A DNA stretch of 64,000 nucleotides from Anthonomus grandis grandis. Its lineage: Eukaryota > Arthropoda > Insecta > Coleoptera > Curculionidae. Numbering within the stretch: the first letter of the stretch is position 1; every line of letters starts with the position of its first letter. Location of the stretch: NCBI RefSeq assembly GCF_022605725.1, contig NC_065546.1, positions 32,670,227 to 32,734,226 of the forward strand, read 5' to 3'. The translations under genes were made by a program, and so were the position numbers. The notes under the pieces were generated by a model. It saw only the letters and a list, made by a program, of their open reading frames with translations, was not told the DNA's origin and ran no database searches. Positions 34,663 to 48,700 of this stretch are shown piece by piece.

Positions 34663-36180
34663 ATTTGGAGAGGTTGAAGCCCTTAGAACGGTGTGGTAAT
34701 CCTTGGAGTATAATAATTGTGCCGTGGTTTTGCAGCTTTACAGTGAGTGGAACAAAAATGGATAGTATATGCGGAAACGGAAAAAAAAATTATTGCTTCC
34801 ACAAAAATCTACTCTTGATAAACGGACATAAATAAGCAAAACGTCCAGTATTAATATTTCTAGAATTAAAAATCTAAAAATAATTAAAATTTCCTGGTCG
34901 TAACGTTTACAGTGATTGGAACCGCAGGATGAATGTACGTTGATGTATATAAGAAAGGGCTACATTTATGAAAATCCAAACAATATCTACGTATGTAATA
35001 TAAAAAAAAGAAAAATAATTCGACTTTTCGGCCCAATCGCGATATCTACGACGCAGCTTATTGGTTAAGAAAAACGTCAAAATAAGATCATTTTTAAATA
35101 ATTTTTTAAACTAAAAAACTCTTATAGGGTGTATAAGGGCATATCTGAAAACGTTCAACCGTCCAAAAGGAGCTTTGCGTGACCTTGTAGGAACTAACAG
35201 TGGAACAAGGATGGGTATGTGTCGTAGAACACTCGTATTATTATATTCAATCACAAAAATCGCTAGGTCACTACCTATATCTGATTTTCAGTTTACTGTA
35301 TGTTTTTTGGAAAAAGTTTTTCTCGGAGGCTTAAATAAATCGTTCTGTTAAGTTCCGTAAAGTTGTTTCGTTTAAATGGAAAATAAGAAAAGACATGGAA
35401 AAAAATTTTTTTTGGTTATTATTTATAGCCAGAATTATATCCATCTACTCCAATTTACCGCCCCATTATCATCATATTAATTCGGTAAATCACTTATGAA
35501 TAGCCATATAATAATAATAAAAATAATAACGTTACGAAATAACATCAGCGTGCACAAATTATATTATAAATATTTTATACTTACTTGGTCCTCATGTTTC
35601 GCAACCACTGACCCAAAATAGGCAAACTGATGAATTTAAATTTCACTGATAATATAATTAAATTACAATTGATTTAAAAAAATTCAAACTTATTGAGTAA
35701 TAATAATAAGCGTGTAGGCCACCAAAGTAATTGTGCAAAACTTTAATTAATTGTAATTTCCAATGACATTAAAAACATGTTGTGAATGGATTATTTATTT
35801 GAAAAAAGCACCCGACCGCCAGGTACCGAAGAACCGACTGATGCAGAAAAACTGATGAATGGATTGAGCGGGTTTTTGCTATAATCGTTTAATATTATGT
35901 GAGATACGGCGGTGTAATTTTAAGTACGTTTCTATTATACAGGGCGTTCTGGAAACCACTGTTAATTTGCAATTATACATTGGTCATTCAAATTTCAAAT
36001 TGCGGCAAACTACTCTAGTTAATGTTTAATAAAGTACTGTTTAGATAATTTGAAAATGCGGGATATTTATGAAGTTATGCGCCTCGGTTTTTTTTCCTGC
36101 GTTTATATGAATACTTTGTTGAAATAATTGACCCTTTGTTATGGATAATTTTTCTGCTACATAAGATGATTTTATAAACT
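34663..36180. other. intergenic, no gene seen
   Basis: AT-rich. The block at 35088-35145 (TTAAATAATTTTTTAAACTA and following) resembles 28905-28975 in direct orientation. TATACAGGGCGTTCTGG at 35938 looks like a stray CAGGGTG-type end. No convincing frames. Confidence 0.5.
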
Positions 36181-36183
36181 TAA

Positions 36184-36222
36184 ATCGCGACGTTTCGGCT
36201 TCGAGTGACCATCAATAGCAAA
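36184..36222 (-). ncRNA. hammerhead ribozyme-like motif
   Basis: The minus strand reads TTGATGGTCACTCGAAGCC and then GAAACGTCGCG. This matches the hammerhead layout CUGAUGA, stem II, GAAA, with a short stem III and a GUC cleavage triplet. Stem II would pair GGU with GCC. Two core positions differ (C3 to U, A9 to G), so activity is doubtful. Hammerheads of this minimal type are known in Penelope-like elements; this is likely a relic. Confidence 0.45.
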
Positions 36223-36242
36223 CAACACACTATACTTTTTTA

Positions 36243-38559
36243 CAGTGGCGAAGCGTACGAATAGACAAGGTAGACAGACACTGTCTACCCAAAATTATCC
36301 AGTTATTTGTCATTAATTTATCACGTAATTATTTCATGTAATTGTTGAATAAAAATTTTAAAAAAATTAACACAGAACGTAGTCGCTATCCTTACTATTA
36401 TTATATAGTATCTAAACATGATTAATCCGAAGGTGCCTGCCACACCGATTAAGATAAAAATACAGGGCTGACACCCAATTAATGTATACGAGCCCCAGGA
36501 AGACACATACAACTTGGTAATAAACTCTAAACACTTTAATCTGAAATATTTTTTTGTTGCTCGGTTAATATATTTTGCTGAAATGCTACTGCTATTTTGG
36601 GTCCCATATACGATTTTTCGAGAGGGAGATAGTATGCAGGATTCCGATATTGGATTTGTATTATATCAGTGTTTTTTAAATATTCCGGTCTATAATAGCT
36701 CAGTAACATTTTATAGGCAGCACTAATTTTTGGGTATAAAAAATAAATTTTAATCATTAAAAATTGGCAAACTGTAAGTATAATTTAGTGGTGGGATCGT
36801 TTAGCATATCATTAATTTTTGTAGCACCAAGGGATGATGCCTCAAATACCTCACTTCTCTAAAGTAAAGCTTTAATGCTTCATATTGCTCAAGAACTCTC
36901 TTTAAAACTATGCTGAAAATAAGAGTAAGTATTTCTAACAAACTTTTCTAATGCATTGGGTAACTTCACACGCATAAGAAGCACATAGTGCTAATGAATG
37001 GCAAATACATTTCATAATGAATAAATGGGGAATGTCTTTTGATAAATGAGCTTTCAGAAAATTTTTTCGCTCCATCATGGTATTAGCACCTTCTGCAGCA
37101 AAACCAACCATATTTGTTTTGTACGGTATTTCGTAATTGTTAAAAAAAATATATAATAGTATTATATAGACCTTTGGCACTTGCATCGGTCACGGGAATT
37201 AACGCGAAAAACTCATCTTTAATTGTCAAATCTTTACTATTAAAGCGTACCACCATTGCTAAATTTTTTACCGCGGAATTATCAGTAGGTTCATCAACAA
37301 GCAACGAGAATTTTTATTTTTTCAGTGTGTCTACTAAAGTTTCAAAGCTTACTTTACCTATTACATTATTAATTATTGCAGTACACTTGGTTCTGCTACA
37401 TGATAGTTTTAATACTTGGCAAAAATTCCAGAACTACATATACTTTTAACTAACTCAGACAAATGTTCCCCTACATTGATAGGAATATTGTGTTCTGTAA
37501 TAATGCCCGCTATTCTTATTTTATTTCGATTAACAATTTTTTCATTAGTTCGAAAAAACAAGTTCTTATGCAAATCGGAATGGTTTTTTAAACTAAGAAG
37601 GTTTGTTTCATGTTTTTTTGAAGTGTGTTTTTTTACTGCCCCAATGCCGCCAATAAAATCCTTGTCCCAAACTTTACATTTAAAATAAGTGTTACCTAGA
37701 GTACTTTTCTAAATCCAATGCTTGCGATTATGTTGCTCCCAAGTTGAATTAAATTTGTGAACATAGCATTTTTTTTCTGTGGAGTCTCTTCTGCATCATT
37801 GGTGTCTAATAAATTAGAATTAGATGAGTCCAAAGCGGAAGTAGATAGAACCGGCAGAGGAACTAGTGCCAGGCTTTTCTGTGTTTGAATCTATTTGCTT
37901 TTCGACAGGTTTCAAAAACCGTTGAAAATATTCAAAGTTGATGAAATTTTAAAAATCACCAGAAATTGCCATTTTACAAAAAGTTTTTCACCAATCACCA
38001 GGTTCATCATAAAATCACCAGATCTGGTGAAATTTCACCAGACCTGGCAACACTGCAAAATGTACTCGCGGGGAAGACATTCGAGCTTTTGTCTATCGAA
38101 GTCGACCAGCTTATTTTATTATGCTGTTGAGGGTTATTATTTATGGACACGCTTGATCTGGTCGGCCGCAATACATCTTCAGTTTTGTCTGCATTTGGTG
38201 GGGGCGCGTGCTATAGTAATTTAATAATTAGTATTTTTATTTTTGGGTGTATATAGTTTTGGTTTATAGTATATAGTATGGTTTTTTTAGTGGTTATTTA
38301 TGAACGACTGTTCGATATTGGCAATTGTATTTTAGTTGTGTTTTTTTGTAGGTAGTATTTATTTTTATCTATCTATCTTTTTATGCTAGTAGTAATTATT
38401 TATTTCTTTTTTATATCACTACATAATTTTTTGAGTTAATATTTCATGCGCTTTCATTCTGTATTTCATTAAAGTGAATAATATTGAATACACATTTTTT
38501 TCTAATTAACGATTTTTATTGTTTGTCTACCCGAAAAAAAAGTTCACGCTTCGCCACTG
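36243..38559 (-). mobile_element. hAT transposon, decayed, with 8 bp target duplication
   Basis: The left end CAGTGGCGAAGCGTACG and the right end read inward, CAGTGGCGAAGCGTGAAC, are inverted repeats. CTTTTTTA lies exactly outside both (36235-36242 and 38560-38567). A GGTAGACA motif follows each end. The length of 2.3 kb and transposase remains on the minus strand fit a decayed hAT. The stretch 37700-38550 holds no frame; 37940-38056 has repeated ATCACCAG words. Confidence 0.93.
36770..37690 (-). pseudogene. hAT transposase remnant (zinc finger, DUF4371-like)
   Basis: From 37690 the minus strand reads FKCKVWDKDFIGGIGAVKKH with SKKHETN (BED-like finger), then RTNEKIVNRNKIRIAGII and EHNIPINVGEHLSELVKSIC. 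After broken sequence it continues MVGFAAEGANTMMERKNFLK (around the second acid; Glu-Gly replaces Asp-Gly), PHLFIMKCICHSLALCASYA and LEQYEALKLYFREVRYLRHH. The order is that of SCAND3/ZBED-like hAT transposases. Many stops; dead. Confidence 0.82.
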
Positions 38560-38904
38560 CTTTTTTATTATTTTTTAGAATAATTAAAGTCAACAATATG
38601 TATCACAAGTAAAATAATAATAACATTGAAATTTGAAGTCATGAAAATGTTTGCATAAACCACTCTATTTATTACACATATTGACATAAAGTATTGACAT
38701 AAGCGTGTCTTTCATAATTAATTTTTTATTTCATACATAAATTTGATTATTTTTAGATTTTGTCATCTTTACAAAATGTTGACAAATCTTATCATGTTCT
38801 TTCAATTGTTTCTATATTAAAAAAAAAATTATGCGACGTGTATATCATAAAAATTAAACCACAATATAAAGATTTAATTTATTTACATTATTTTATTGAC
38901 GGGT

Positions 38905-39385
38905 TTATTTGAACCGATATTGTTCTATTGTATTTGCAAAATGAATTAGCTTATATTGTAGAGTATACAACCTTTAATAAATTATATATGTACGTAATAA
39001 TGAATTATGTATACACAAATTGGAAAACATTAATTAATTCTTTTTAATTAACAACAAATTTATAATACTGACATGAATTGACCAAGAGGGTTTTTCCCCT
39101 TTTTTTTTAGTAAAAAACCTTTTTAAACATAGAAAAATTCGTAATTTCCCACCAAAAATTTTAATTTTTTTTTAAAAGGGTTTATTTCAACAGATATTGT
39201 TCTATTGTATTTACAAAATGAAATAACCCATTGTACAGTATACACCAACATTAATTAATTCTAACAACAAATTTATAATACTGATATGAATTAACCAAGA
39301 GGGTTTTCTCCCGTTTTTTTAGTAAAAAACCTTTTGAAACGTAGAAAAATTCGTATTTTCCCACCAAAAATTTAAAAATAAAAAT
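38905..39385. repeat. tandem duplication upstream of ENKD1, unit about 205-270 bp
   Basis: Two adjacent copies share GATATTGTTCTATTGTATTT, AACAACAAATTTATAATACT, GAATTGACCAAGAGGGTTTT and TTTAGTAAAAAACC. The first copy carries about 60 extra bases. It ends about 400 bases before the ENKD1 start codon. Confidence 0.85.
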
Positions 39386-39780
39386 GTAAGAGATGGCGCT
39401 TCTGTGCCTGACTTCGAACGCTCTCTACTCTTGTCAAAGTTGACATCCGTTGAAAATTGAGGTTAGATGTTTGTTTATATTTACATTTCTTTTGTTTTGA
39501 TTGTCACCAGTGCCGAAAGATTTAATAAAATAATTTATTAATGTCCCTCCGCGTTATATAACACATTTTATCAGTTGCGATGAATTATTTACCCATAGAA
39601 AGCTCCAAAATGTGATTTTTTTTCCCGAGTGGCCCTATATTAACCAGGTGCTTAAGGTATATTTTGAAGGTATTAAGGTAACCATGCCTGGCACTAAAAC
39701 GTCAATAGAATAGATATTCGTGAAAATATGTCATAATTGAATATATTGCATTACCAAATTTTGGAGACCAATGAACCAAT

Positions 39781-42700
39781 ATGCATTCTACAACTTTGAG
39801 GGGCATTTTCCCAGAGCCAAGTAAGTACCCAACCATCTACCCCTTTAAGGCATAATGAAGATTAAACAAAGACTCTTATGGGATTGTGTTTGAGAAAAGA
39901 AAACACAATTTCTAGTAAATCTACAAGAACAAAGATAAGCATCTATCTATAAAATATTTAATAATTTAATACCCTATTATACTTATCGACCATTTTAATT
40001 TCAGAAACTGTTTACAGGCGAAATTTTATTAAAGAAAATGTCAAGTCGATCAAGCAGATGCAGGGTATTCTTCAGGAAGCAGGGGCAATCCATTCTCGAA
40101 AAGACCCATTGTTTGAAAAATACAAGAGCGAAACCAAACCAGTTGCACCAAAAATTATTAAATCAAAAGAAAGTGATATAAGTAAAAGTGTCAAACAGTT
40201 GGGCAAGTCTGACAGCAGTTCCCAAGGCCCTGATAAGTTTGCGACTAAGGCGCGGAACACTTTTACCATAAAAAATCCTATCATGAAAACAAAAAGTATG
40301 AGATTTGTACAGTGTTAAAAAAAAATTAATAATTATTTTATTTTGTTTTAGTTAAAGCTCTTACAAAAAAAGATACTCAAAACACCTCAGCACACAGCTC
40401 AGATGACAGCAGAATTACCCATAGGGCCATGCAAACTGAAAGAGAAGAAGATATTTCAAAATTATATGACACTGGTGTAATCAAGTACCCTAGCCCTGGA
40501 CTATTGAAGTCTCATAGGGGAGGACAGGGAGATCCCGTGAATGATATTATAAAAGATCTGGACACAATTTGTAAGTAATTAGGTTCATTAATTATTTATG
40601 TATAGAGATGAAACTACCATCTATACAGGGTGTAACATAAGTGATGACATTAATTTTAAGGGGTCATTTTTTAAGTAAAAAAGTTCATATAAACATATGT
40701 CCGGAAACGCTTCGTTTTCGAGATACAGGGTGTTAAACTTTTTTTTTTAAATCGATTTTTTATTAATATCTCATAAACGCATTTACCGAATTTGTTGAAA
40801 TCTTTACATTTTGTTAGTCACAGGTACCTTTTGGAATTCTCACATCTGGCCTAGAAATTTCAGGGGCGTGCCCACAGGCTAAGTCGGGATGATTTTTTTT
40901 GTAAAAAAAATATCGCCCGGTACATTTTTTGTAAGTATATTTTTTTTAAATAAAGCATCTAAAAATGAAAGTTTTTTGTCTCTTAATTTTTTTTTGTATC
41001 TTGCTTCGTTTAGAAATAAATTTTAAAAACCATATTTTAGCACATCTCGGGCCTCCATAAAAAAAACCCTAAAATGCTTCAAAATTGATTTTATTGGGAA
41101 TACTACATATTTATGCAGGTATGTATAAAAATTTCTCTGATAAGAACATTCCTATGTCTTACATTAACATTTACCAGGTACTGGGTACTGTTAGTTGAAT
41201 GTGTTTTACTGTGCAGATAACTATGAATAACGCCGAATTAGCTCAAATGCATTTCATTTATGGCCTTGCAGATGGAAATGGTGCAGAAGCCCGTCGAATT
41301 TATCATGAACGCTTTCCCTATAGACCAATTCCAGCAGAAAGAACTTTCATAAGACTCCATGCCTGTCTGTGTGAGACTGGATCTGTCAATACTCATGATG
41401 AGCGCGTTAGTAGACCGAGGGTAATAATGACGCCACAACTAGAGGAAGCAATTCTGCAAGCAGTGGAAGACGATCCGTCAACTAGCACGCGAAGATTATC
41501 GTTACAGTTTAACATCAGCCACAAAAGTGTTTGGAGGGTTTTGCACACAAATTTACTTTATCCATTCCACATTCAGCTGGTGCAAGCACTGTTGCCAACA
41601 GATTTTCCTGCACGATTAGAGTTTTGCCAGTGGTTTCTTAAAAAAACTGCCCAGAATCCAAATTTTACGGCTAAAATTCTTTTCACAGATGAGGCCTGTT
41701 TTTCACGGGAAGCCATCAGAAACTTCCATAATACCCATCTTTGGGACTTTGAAAATCCCCATGCCATTGGAGAAGGTAGATTTCAACAGCAGTTTTCCGT
41801 GAATGTTTGGGCCGGAATTATCGGTGATCATCTTATCAGACCGCACTTTCTCCCTCCTAGGCTGAATAGTGATACTTGTAGACAATTTTTAGAAGAAATA
41901 TTGCCAGATTTATTAGAAGACGTACCACTAGCAACAAGAAATACCATGTGGTTTATGCACGACGGTGCACCTGCTCATTTTAGTCTTGTCGCTCGAAACT
42001 ATCTAAATGATACTTTTGCTCAGCAATAGATAGGTCGGGGGGACCTCACCTATGGCCAGCACGATCTCCAGACCTGAATCCTCTGGACTATTTCTTTTGG
42101 GGATATCTGAAATCGCTTGTTTATGCGACGCCAGTTGTGGATGAAAACGATTTGAGAAACCGGATTGTAAACTCTTCTAATGTCATACGCAACACACCAG
42201 GAATTTTCGAACGTGTGCGCCTGTCGATGGGAAGAAGATTGCGTGCTTGTATTGACATCGTGGTTCTCATTTCGAGCGTTTGATTTAATAAAATTTTGAT
42301 GATATTTAAAACTAAAAGTAAGTTTTTATTATTTTTCACAAAAATTAAGCCTTCGCTTTTTTAATTGCCTAAATTTGTACAAAAAAATGGTGGTGTACAC
42401 AAACAACAAATAAATTTTAAATAGATAACCATTTGCGACGCCATTGCATTAAAATTTAAACATCAAAAATAGCATCTTATTAATTTTTGTTTTCGGTCAA
42501 GTATGCGTTTTGCAAAAAAAATTATTTAAGGTTTTTTCTTAGTTGTTAAATAATAAACATGCTGGTAATTTGTCAGTTAATTTTAAAGCATTTTATTTTT
42601 CTTTTATGGAGGCCCGAGACGTGCTGAGATATTCATTATTTCTAAACAAAACAAAAAATTCTATTTTATACGCAAAAAATTTAAGAGACAAAAAAGTTTC

Positions 42701-45700
42701 ATTTTTAGATGCTTTATTTAAAAGAAATATCATACATACAAAAAATGTACCGGGCGATATTTTTTTTTACAAAAAAATCATCCGACTTAGCCCGTGGGCA
42801 CGCCACATTTCTAGGCCAGATGTGAGAATTCCAAAAGGTACCTTATAAGGTAATAAGTCACTTTATAAAGTTACTAACAAAATGTAAAGATTTCAACAAA
42901 TTCAGTAAATGCGTCTATGAAATATTAATAAAAAATCGATGTAAAAAAAAAAGTTTAACACCCTGTATCTCGAAAACGAAGCATTTCCGGACATATGTTT
43001 ATATGAACTTTTTTACTTAAAATATGACAAGGAATCACCCCTTAAAATTAAAGTCATCACTTATGTTACACCCTGTATAAAATTTAATTTTCTATTATAA
43101 TATATATTACATATTAAAATCTCGAACTAATATAATAATTATTAAGTCTGATATTACAACAATAAGTAACCCCTCCAAAATTGTACATATGTTTAGTCAA
43201 CACTTTAATGTTTTGCCTACAAGAAACAGCCTAAACTCACTTTCCAAACCAATTTTCCCACAATATTTATAAATTCAACAGATCATCAGGCAATATTTTA
43301 ACTCTTGATGAATCTGCCTACCAAATTCTCATGTGGTCTTAAAATTCTTTTTTCTTTTTCTTATTGTTTTAACATACATAAAATGTCATAAACAAAACAT
43401 AAAATACAATTTATAATTAGAATAAAAAAAAAATTACTTAAACAACAAAACATGATACAGTTAATTTACTAATTGAAATAAGCCTAAAACACATAAAAAT
43501 AGATTAAAATATGTTAAAATTAGACACATCACAATAAAGTTCTAAAAGATGCATAGTTACAAACCACAAATTTAAAAAGCTGCACTACACAGTATTCACA
43601 ATCCCAAATCACAGGGAATTAAAAAAAAATTGCTGAGAAAATAGTAGGCCTTTGCAATCAACAACCTTCTCAACTCTCTTTTGAACATTCTTAGGGATAG
43701 GGAGTTTTTAATCAAGATGCGAAGATGATTATATATATTAATACTGTCAAAAAATATCAACTTTTTTATTAAGGTTGAGGTAGGCTGGGGAAGGCAGAGA
43801 AATTGTTTTCTGCTTGGATACTGGGAATTGTGAATTTAAACTTTGGTACTTATAGATCAAGCAAGCAGTCTCGAGAATGAATAGACATGGAAGAGTTAAT
43901 ATTTCTTCTTGGACGAAAAGCAGACGACTGGAAACCCTGGAATTTATTTTTTTTTGGATAATAAACAACATTTGAAGAATATAACTGCTAGAGTATCCCC
44001 AGAATGCAATACTGTACCGGAGATGCAGTTGAAATAATGAATAATAAACTATGTTTGCCAATCCTTGGACCAAGTTCCTGAATACAGATCCTGACAGCAA
44101 AGCACCTCAATGTTAATTTTTATATAAGCATAGAATAGGCAAGCATATTCATGTGTGTGTGAAATTTGAGCTTATCAATGAAAATTCTAAGAAATCAATT
44201 TTCAACAATTACTAAATAAAGGTAAACTCGTTGACAAAACTAGAGAAGAAAAAAAGAAGGAAAAAATTTCTTAACATCCGATATATGTCTAACACATAGA
44301 GGAACATGATTGTAAATTTTTTTACTTATGTAAATTAATTTACATAAGTAAGAGTTTTTGGTAAGGGAAGACGTAGAAATAGGTAGGGGAACATCATTTA
44401 CACGATGAGTCAAATGGCCAGTGTCAGAGGGTAGTTTAGGAATTTTGTGAATAAGAGCAGCTGTTTCTAAGATAAAGAGTGAAAAAAGAGTTAGGATTTT
44501 TTCAGAAATGAAGAGGGGTTTGCAAGAATCTCTTAACTTAGCAGAACACAGGTATCTAACTGCTTTTTTTTGAATAACAAAGACAATGTTAAATAGCCCC
44601 TTATTGGTTAAACCCCAAAAAGCCAAGCCATACCGAATATGAGATTCAATAAGTGAAAAATACACTGAACGTGCAACCACCCCTCCCAGCTCTTGTTTTG
44701 CCATTCTTACTGCAAAACATCCAGTAGATAATTTCCCAGCTAAATGTAAATTATGATCTTCAAACCGAAGGCGACCATCAATGGTAATTCCTAGGAACTT
44801 GCAGCACTCTTTATTCTGCAAAAGGGAATTTTCGTCAAACATCAGACCCTGAACATCGCACTTAAACCCCATAATAGACGTCTTTCTTACATTAAACACG
44901 AGCCTGTTGGAAGCACACCACCCTGATAAAATCTGAAGGTCTTCAAGGATACAAGTCTTAATATAATCAGAATTTTTATGGCTCCATAGTATGGTGGTAT
45001 CATCAGCAAACTGAACCACCTTGCCCTGCAGTTTCAATGAATTCAAGTCATCCACATACAGTAAAAATAACAGTGGTCCCAACACTGAACCCTGGGGAAC
45101 GCCGCATTTTAGGGATTTAGAAGCAGACAAACGGCTAGACACGCCCAATATACATATATAAGTTTTTGTAATAAACCTATTAAACAATGCTAATTGCTAA
45201 GAAAAGGTCTTATGTCTTATGCAATTATAAACAAACTATAGTAGATGCAAAAAATGTTTATTTCATATACAAAATACATTAGTTAGTGGTTCAAGTACTT
45301 AGTTTAAAGGTCACTTGTCACATTGATTTTGGAACTATTTTCGGAGAAAAGATAACATATCCAAGGTATCATCTTTTAAGTTTGATCTTAGTTTATTGCA
45401 AATATATCCTGCAGCTGAAAACGCACGCTCAGCTTCGACACTTGTCGACGGAATAGACTTTACACAGTTGTAAACAGCTTCCCAGTATATACCCCTATTT
45501 CCTCCGCATTCAAACAGGGTCATTTCATTTATATTTTTATTTTTTTTCAAGGTATATTATCCTCTTCATCCTCCTCAACATAAGTGGTCTGGGCTTTGGT
45601 TTGGCCTTCTAAAGACTTTCAATCAAACTCTTTATTTCTGTTCGTAGTCTTGATTTGCTATGAAGTAAAAATGTATCTTCTTGACCGTTGGTAGATGCTG

Positions 45701-48700
45701 ACTTTTGTTCCAGAAATTCCAGATATTTGCCTGGATTTTCCAAATACAGTAACATACTTGTCAGTGATGAACGGCGCTCTTTTATCCTAGAACGTAAAGG
45801 TTTAGCCATTTCTTTACTCAGTGCAGAATTATGATGACTTTCCAATTTGCTGATCATGAATCGCAGTCTAGTTTCAGCAGTAACTAGTGTTGCATCTTCG
45901 CGGCACAAAACGCTTACAGCCAGCTTAACTGGTTCTAATGCACGTTCAATATCTGTCAACGTATTACATTCATACTCAGTAAATGAATATGAAGATGATG
46001 TAATTTTAAGATCAATGAGAGCTTTAAATAAACACTCTCTGATGAGGTTGAACCTTGAAATCATTGCTGCAAGGCTGCTCCAACGTGTTTTACAATCTTT
46101 GACTATTTGCAATTCTCTGCCAAATTTTCCTTTAATATAATTTTAGCAATAAGTCATTTCTCATGGGAGATTTTGAACTAAAATATTTTACAATTTGTCG
46201 TACTTTCTGAATCAGCATCCTGAAACAAATATATTATTTAAGTTTATTTTAAGTTGAGAAATTTTTTTTTTCCTGTAACTTGGTAGTAAATCTACCTCTG
46301 GAAATTCTTGATCTACGGAAAGGAAGTAGCACTGTTCTTCATCCTCGCTGTCACTGTTGTCAGGCTTGCTACTACAAGTTAAATCTGATCCACTCTTTTC
46401 TTGTAGATATTCTTCCTCTTAATGTGTTTTTTTGTAAAGTACGTCGCAAACAGCTAGCTGCAGTTCATGAGCATAGCACAGTTGATGATGTACTGATAAC
46501 AATCTGCCCACTTTCTTCATGACTGCAGCACCATCTGTCGTTGCTGCGACAATATCTCGTTCAAGGTGGATGCCGAACTCCTTCAGTTTTTTTTTTTAAT
46601 TTCTCTTACACATGATTCGGCAGGAAAGCTACCGAGGATTCTCACTAGTCCTAAGTTCCGAAGACTAACGGATCCAGCGTTATAAGCATGCAGATTGAGA
46701 TTTAAATAGCGCCGATTTCTTAAGGATGACCAGTCATCAAATGTTATTGTGAATCGCTGTTTGGATTTTTATAGAGCCTCGAGTTCTTCCATAGAAGAGC
46801 AGTAGAAGTAGCATAGAAGAACTAATGTCATCTGAGCCTGAGTGCTTATAAATAAGGGTAGAACTAGTAAAGGAACTCTTCGAGCTACTGGCAATACTGG
46901 CACGGCACTATCAATGTCAATGTCAATAACATCACTCTCGCTGTTATTCTTGGATTTTAAATTCATATTATGCTTCGTTTGTAAGTGGGTGTGTAGACCT
47001 TTGGTAGAACGAGCAGAGATTTTAATAATGCTTGGGTATAACTTACATTTAGCTGTAAAACCATCTTCAGATTTTAAGAAATGTTTCCAAACTAAACTTG
47101 AGCCTTTATTCTCTTTATAAACCACACTGACACTCATTTTAGCGATTATTAGTTTACATTCGATGTAATACGTAATTTATTTAACTGAAGAAATCGTTTC
47201 CAGTCACTAGTTAAACGCTTTCCACTTACGCACATACGCACACACATAAATCGGAAAGTAAACTAACCTATTTGTTTGACTTATTTCCAATAGTCAATCC
47301 AATAGTAATCCCGGGCGACGAAGCGTCGGCGCTCGGGGATTTCCCTTGGATTTAAATCCGTGCAGTAATGCAATTCATATATAACAGATGTACGACTAAG
47401 TCCGCAATTATTTGTGAGTGGTTTTTTTACTTTCTGGGGCGTTTTAAAAGACGTTTGTAGTTTTGTTATCGAATACGGAATTTTAATATTGATTCCCGCA
47501 GATCCCGCAGAAACTTGGAGGATCCTGTATTGCGGGATTGGATTCCCTAGTCTATAAAACTGCAATCATACACTTTAATAAAATCTGTCAGGCCCCAAAT
47601 TCTTAAGAGGGCGTAATATAATACTTCCAGTTATTTTTATTTGATTTTAATTTATGTACAACATCTTGTCAGGATGTATTACAACAATAAACTTGTAATC
47701 AGTAAACTTTTAAACTGTAGCAAAACGATAAATGTACTTAAAGTAACTTGTGGTGTATATTTGGAACGTGTAAGAAGACAGAATGATAGATGTATTGCTT
47801 ACGTCAGGATTCGAGATCATTGATATGACATGATACTACATACCTAAAAAGTAAAAGGTACCTGTGAGCAAATATTTTACCCTAGTTATTGTGATTGTTA
47901 AATAAAAGTAAAATACGCTTACACAAGGCCATTTCAGATTTATAGCACCTGTACACAATACCATAAAACTATCAATAAGATTAACATCCTTCAAATTATA
48001 GACATCAGTAGACCTTGTTAAATAGTTGTTCTCCAATCCAGGCAGAACAAAACCTGATGTCCAGCATTAGAAATTGAGTTGATGGGATAGTGCTAGCAAG
48101 CACTCCACAAAACAACACACTGATGTAATGGCCAATTACACAGTCTACAAAATAATCCCAGGTGCCAAAACACTCTGGGTTGCACTAGTGCCACATACCT
48201 ACTTACACTAGCTAACGTTGTTTTACGTACCAAGGTATCAGGTCACTACACCTAGCACGGAAGGATGCACATTTAAATATAACTTTTTTTATACTGATAA
48301 TGATTTAAATAATGGGAAAAACATAAGGTAAAACAATGCTCAGTGAAAACTCTCACCTTTGTAATTTGACAGGTTTGATAGTTCAATAAAGGCACTAACC
48401 ACAACACTAGAGAAAAGTTACGGGAGAACAAGTGGGCACTGCTGCGCGACTGTTTTCAAGTAAACTGACCGTCGAACTGAATTCTAAAAAGGATCATATT
48501 AGAAATATCCCATAACATCTGTCATCGCCTATGTTTTTGAGAACTTGTAAATACCAACATTCCCATACATTATAACTTTCTCCGAAGTGACCTTTTTACC
48601 CGCATAAGTACTAGCACAGTAAGTGGTACTAGTAAGTGTTATTTCTGTTTATTTTGTTATCTCCAAAAACCTCTTAAAACCATAAAACTTAAAGATTTTC

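Noticed and set aside
42543..42848. Plus-strand open frame of 101 codons
   Set aside because: It lies within the right inverted arm of the mariner-type element; noncoding repeat sequence.
46280..46522. Plus-strand open frame of 80 codons
   Set aside because: It lies opposite the decayed hAT transposase region and shows no family resemblance.
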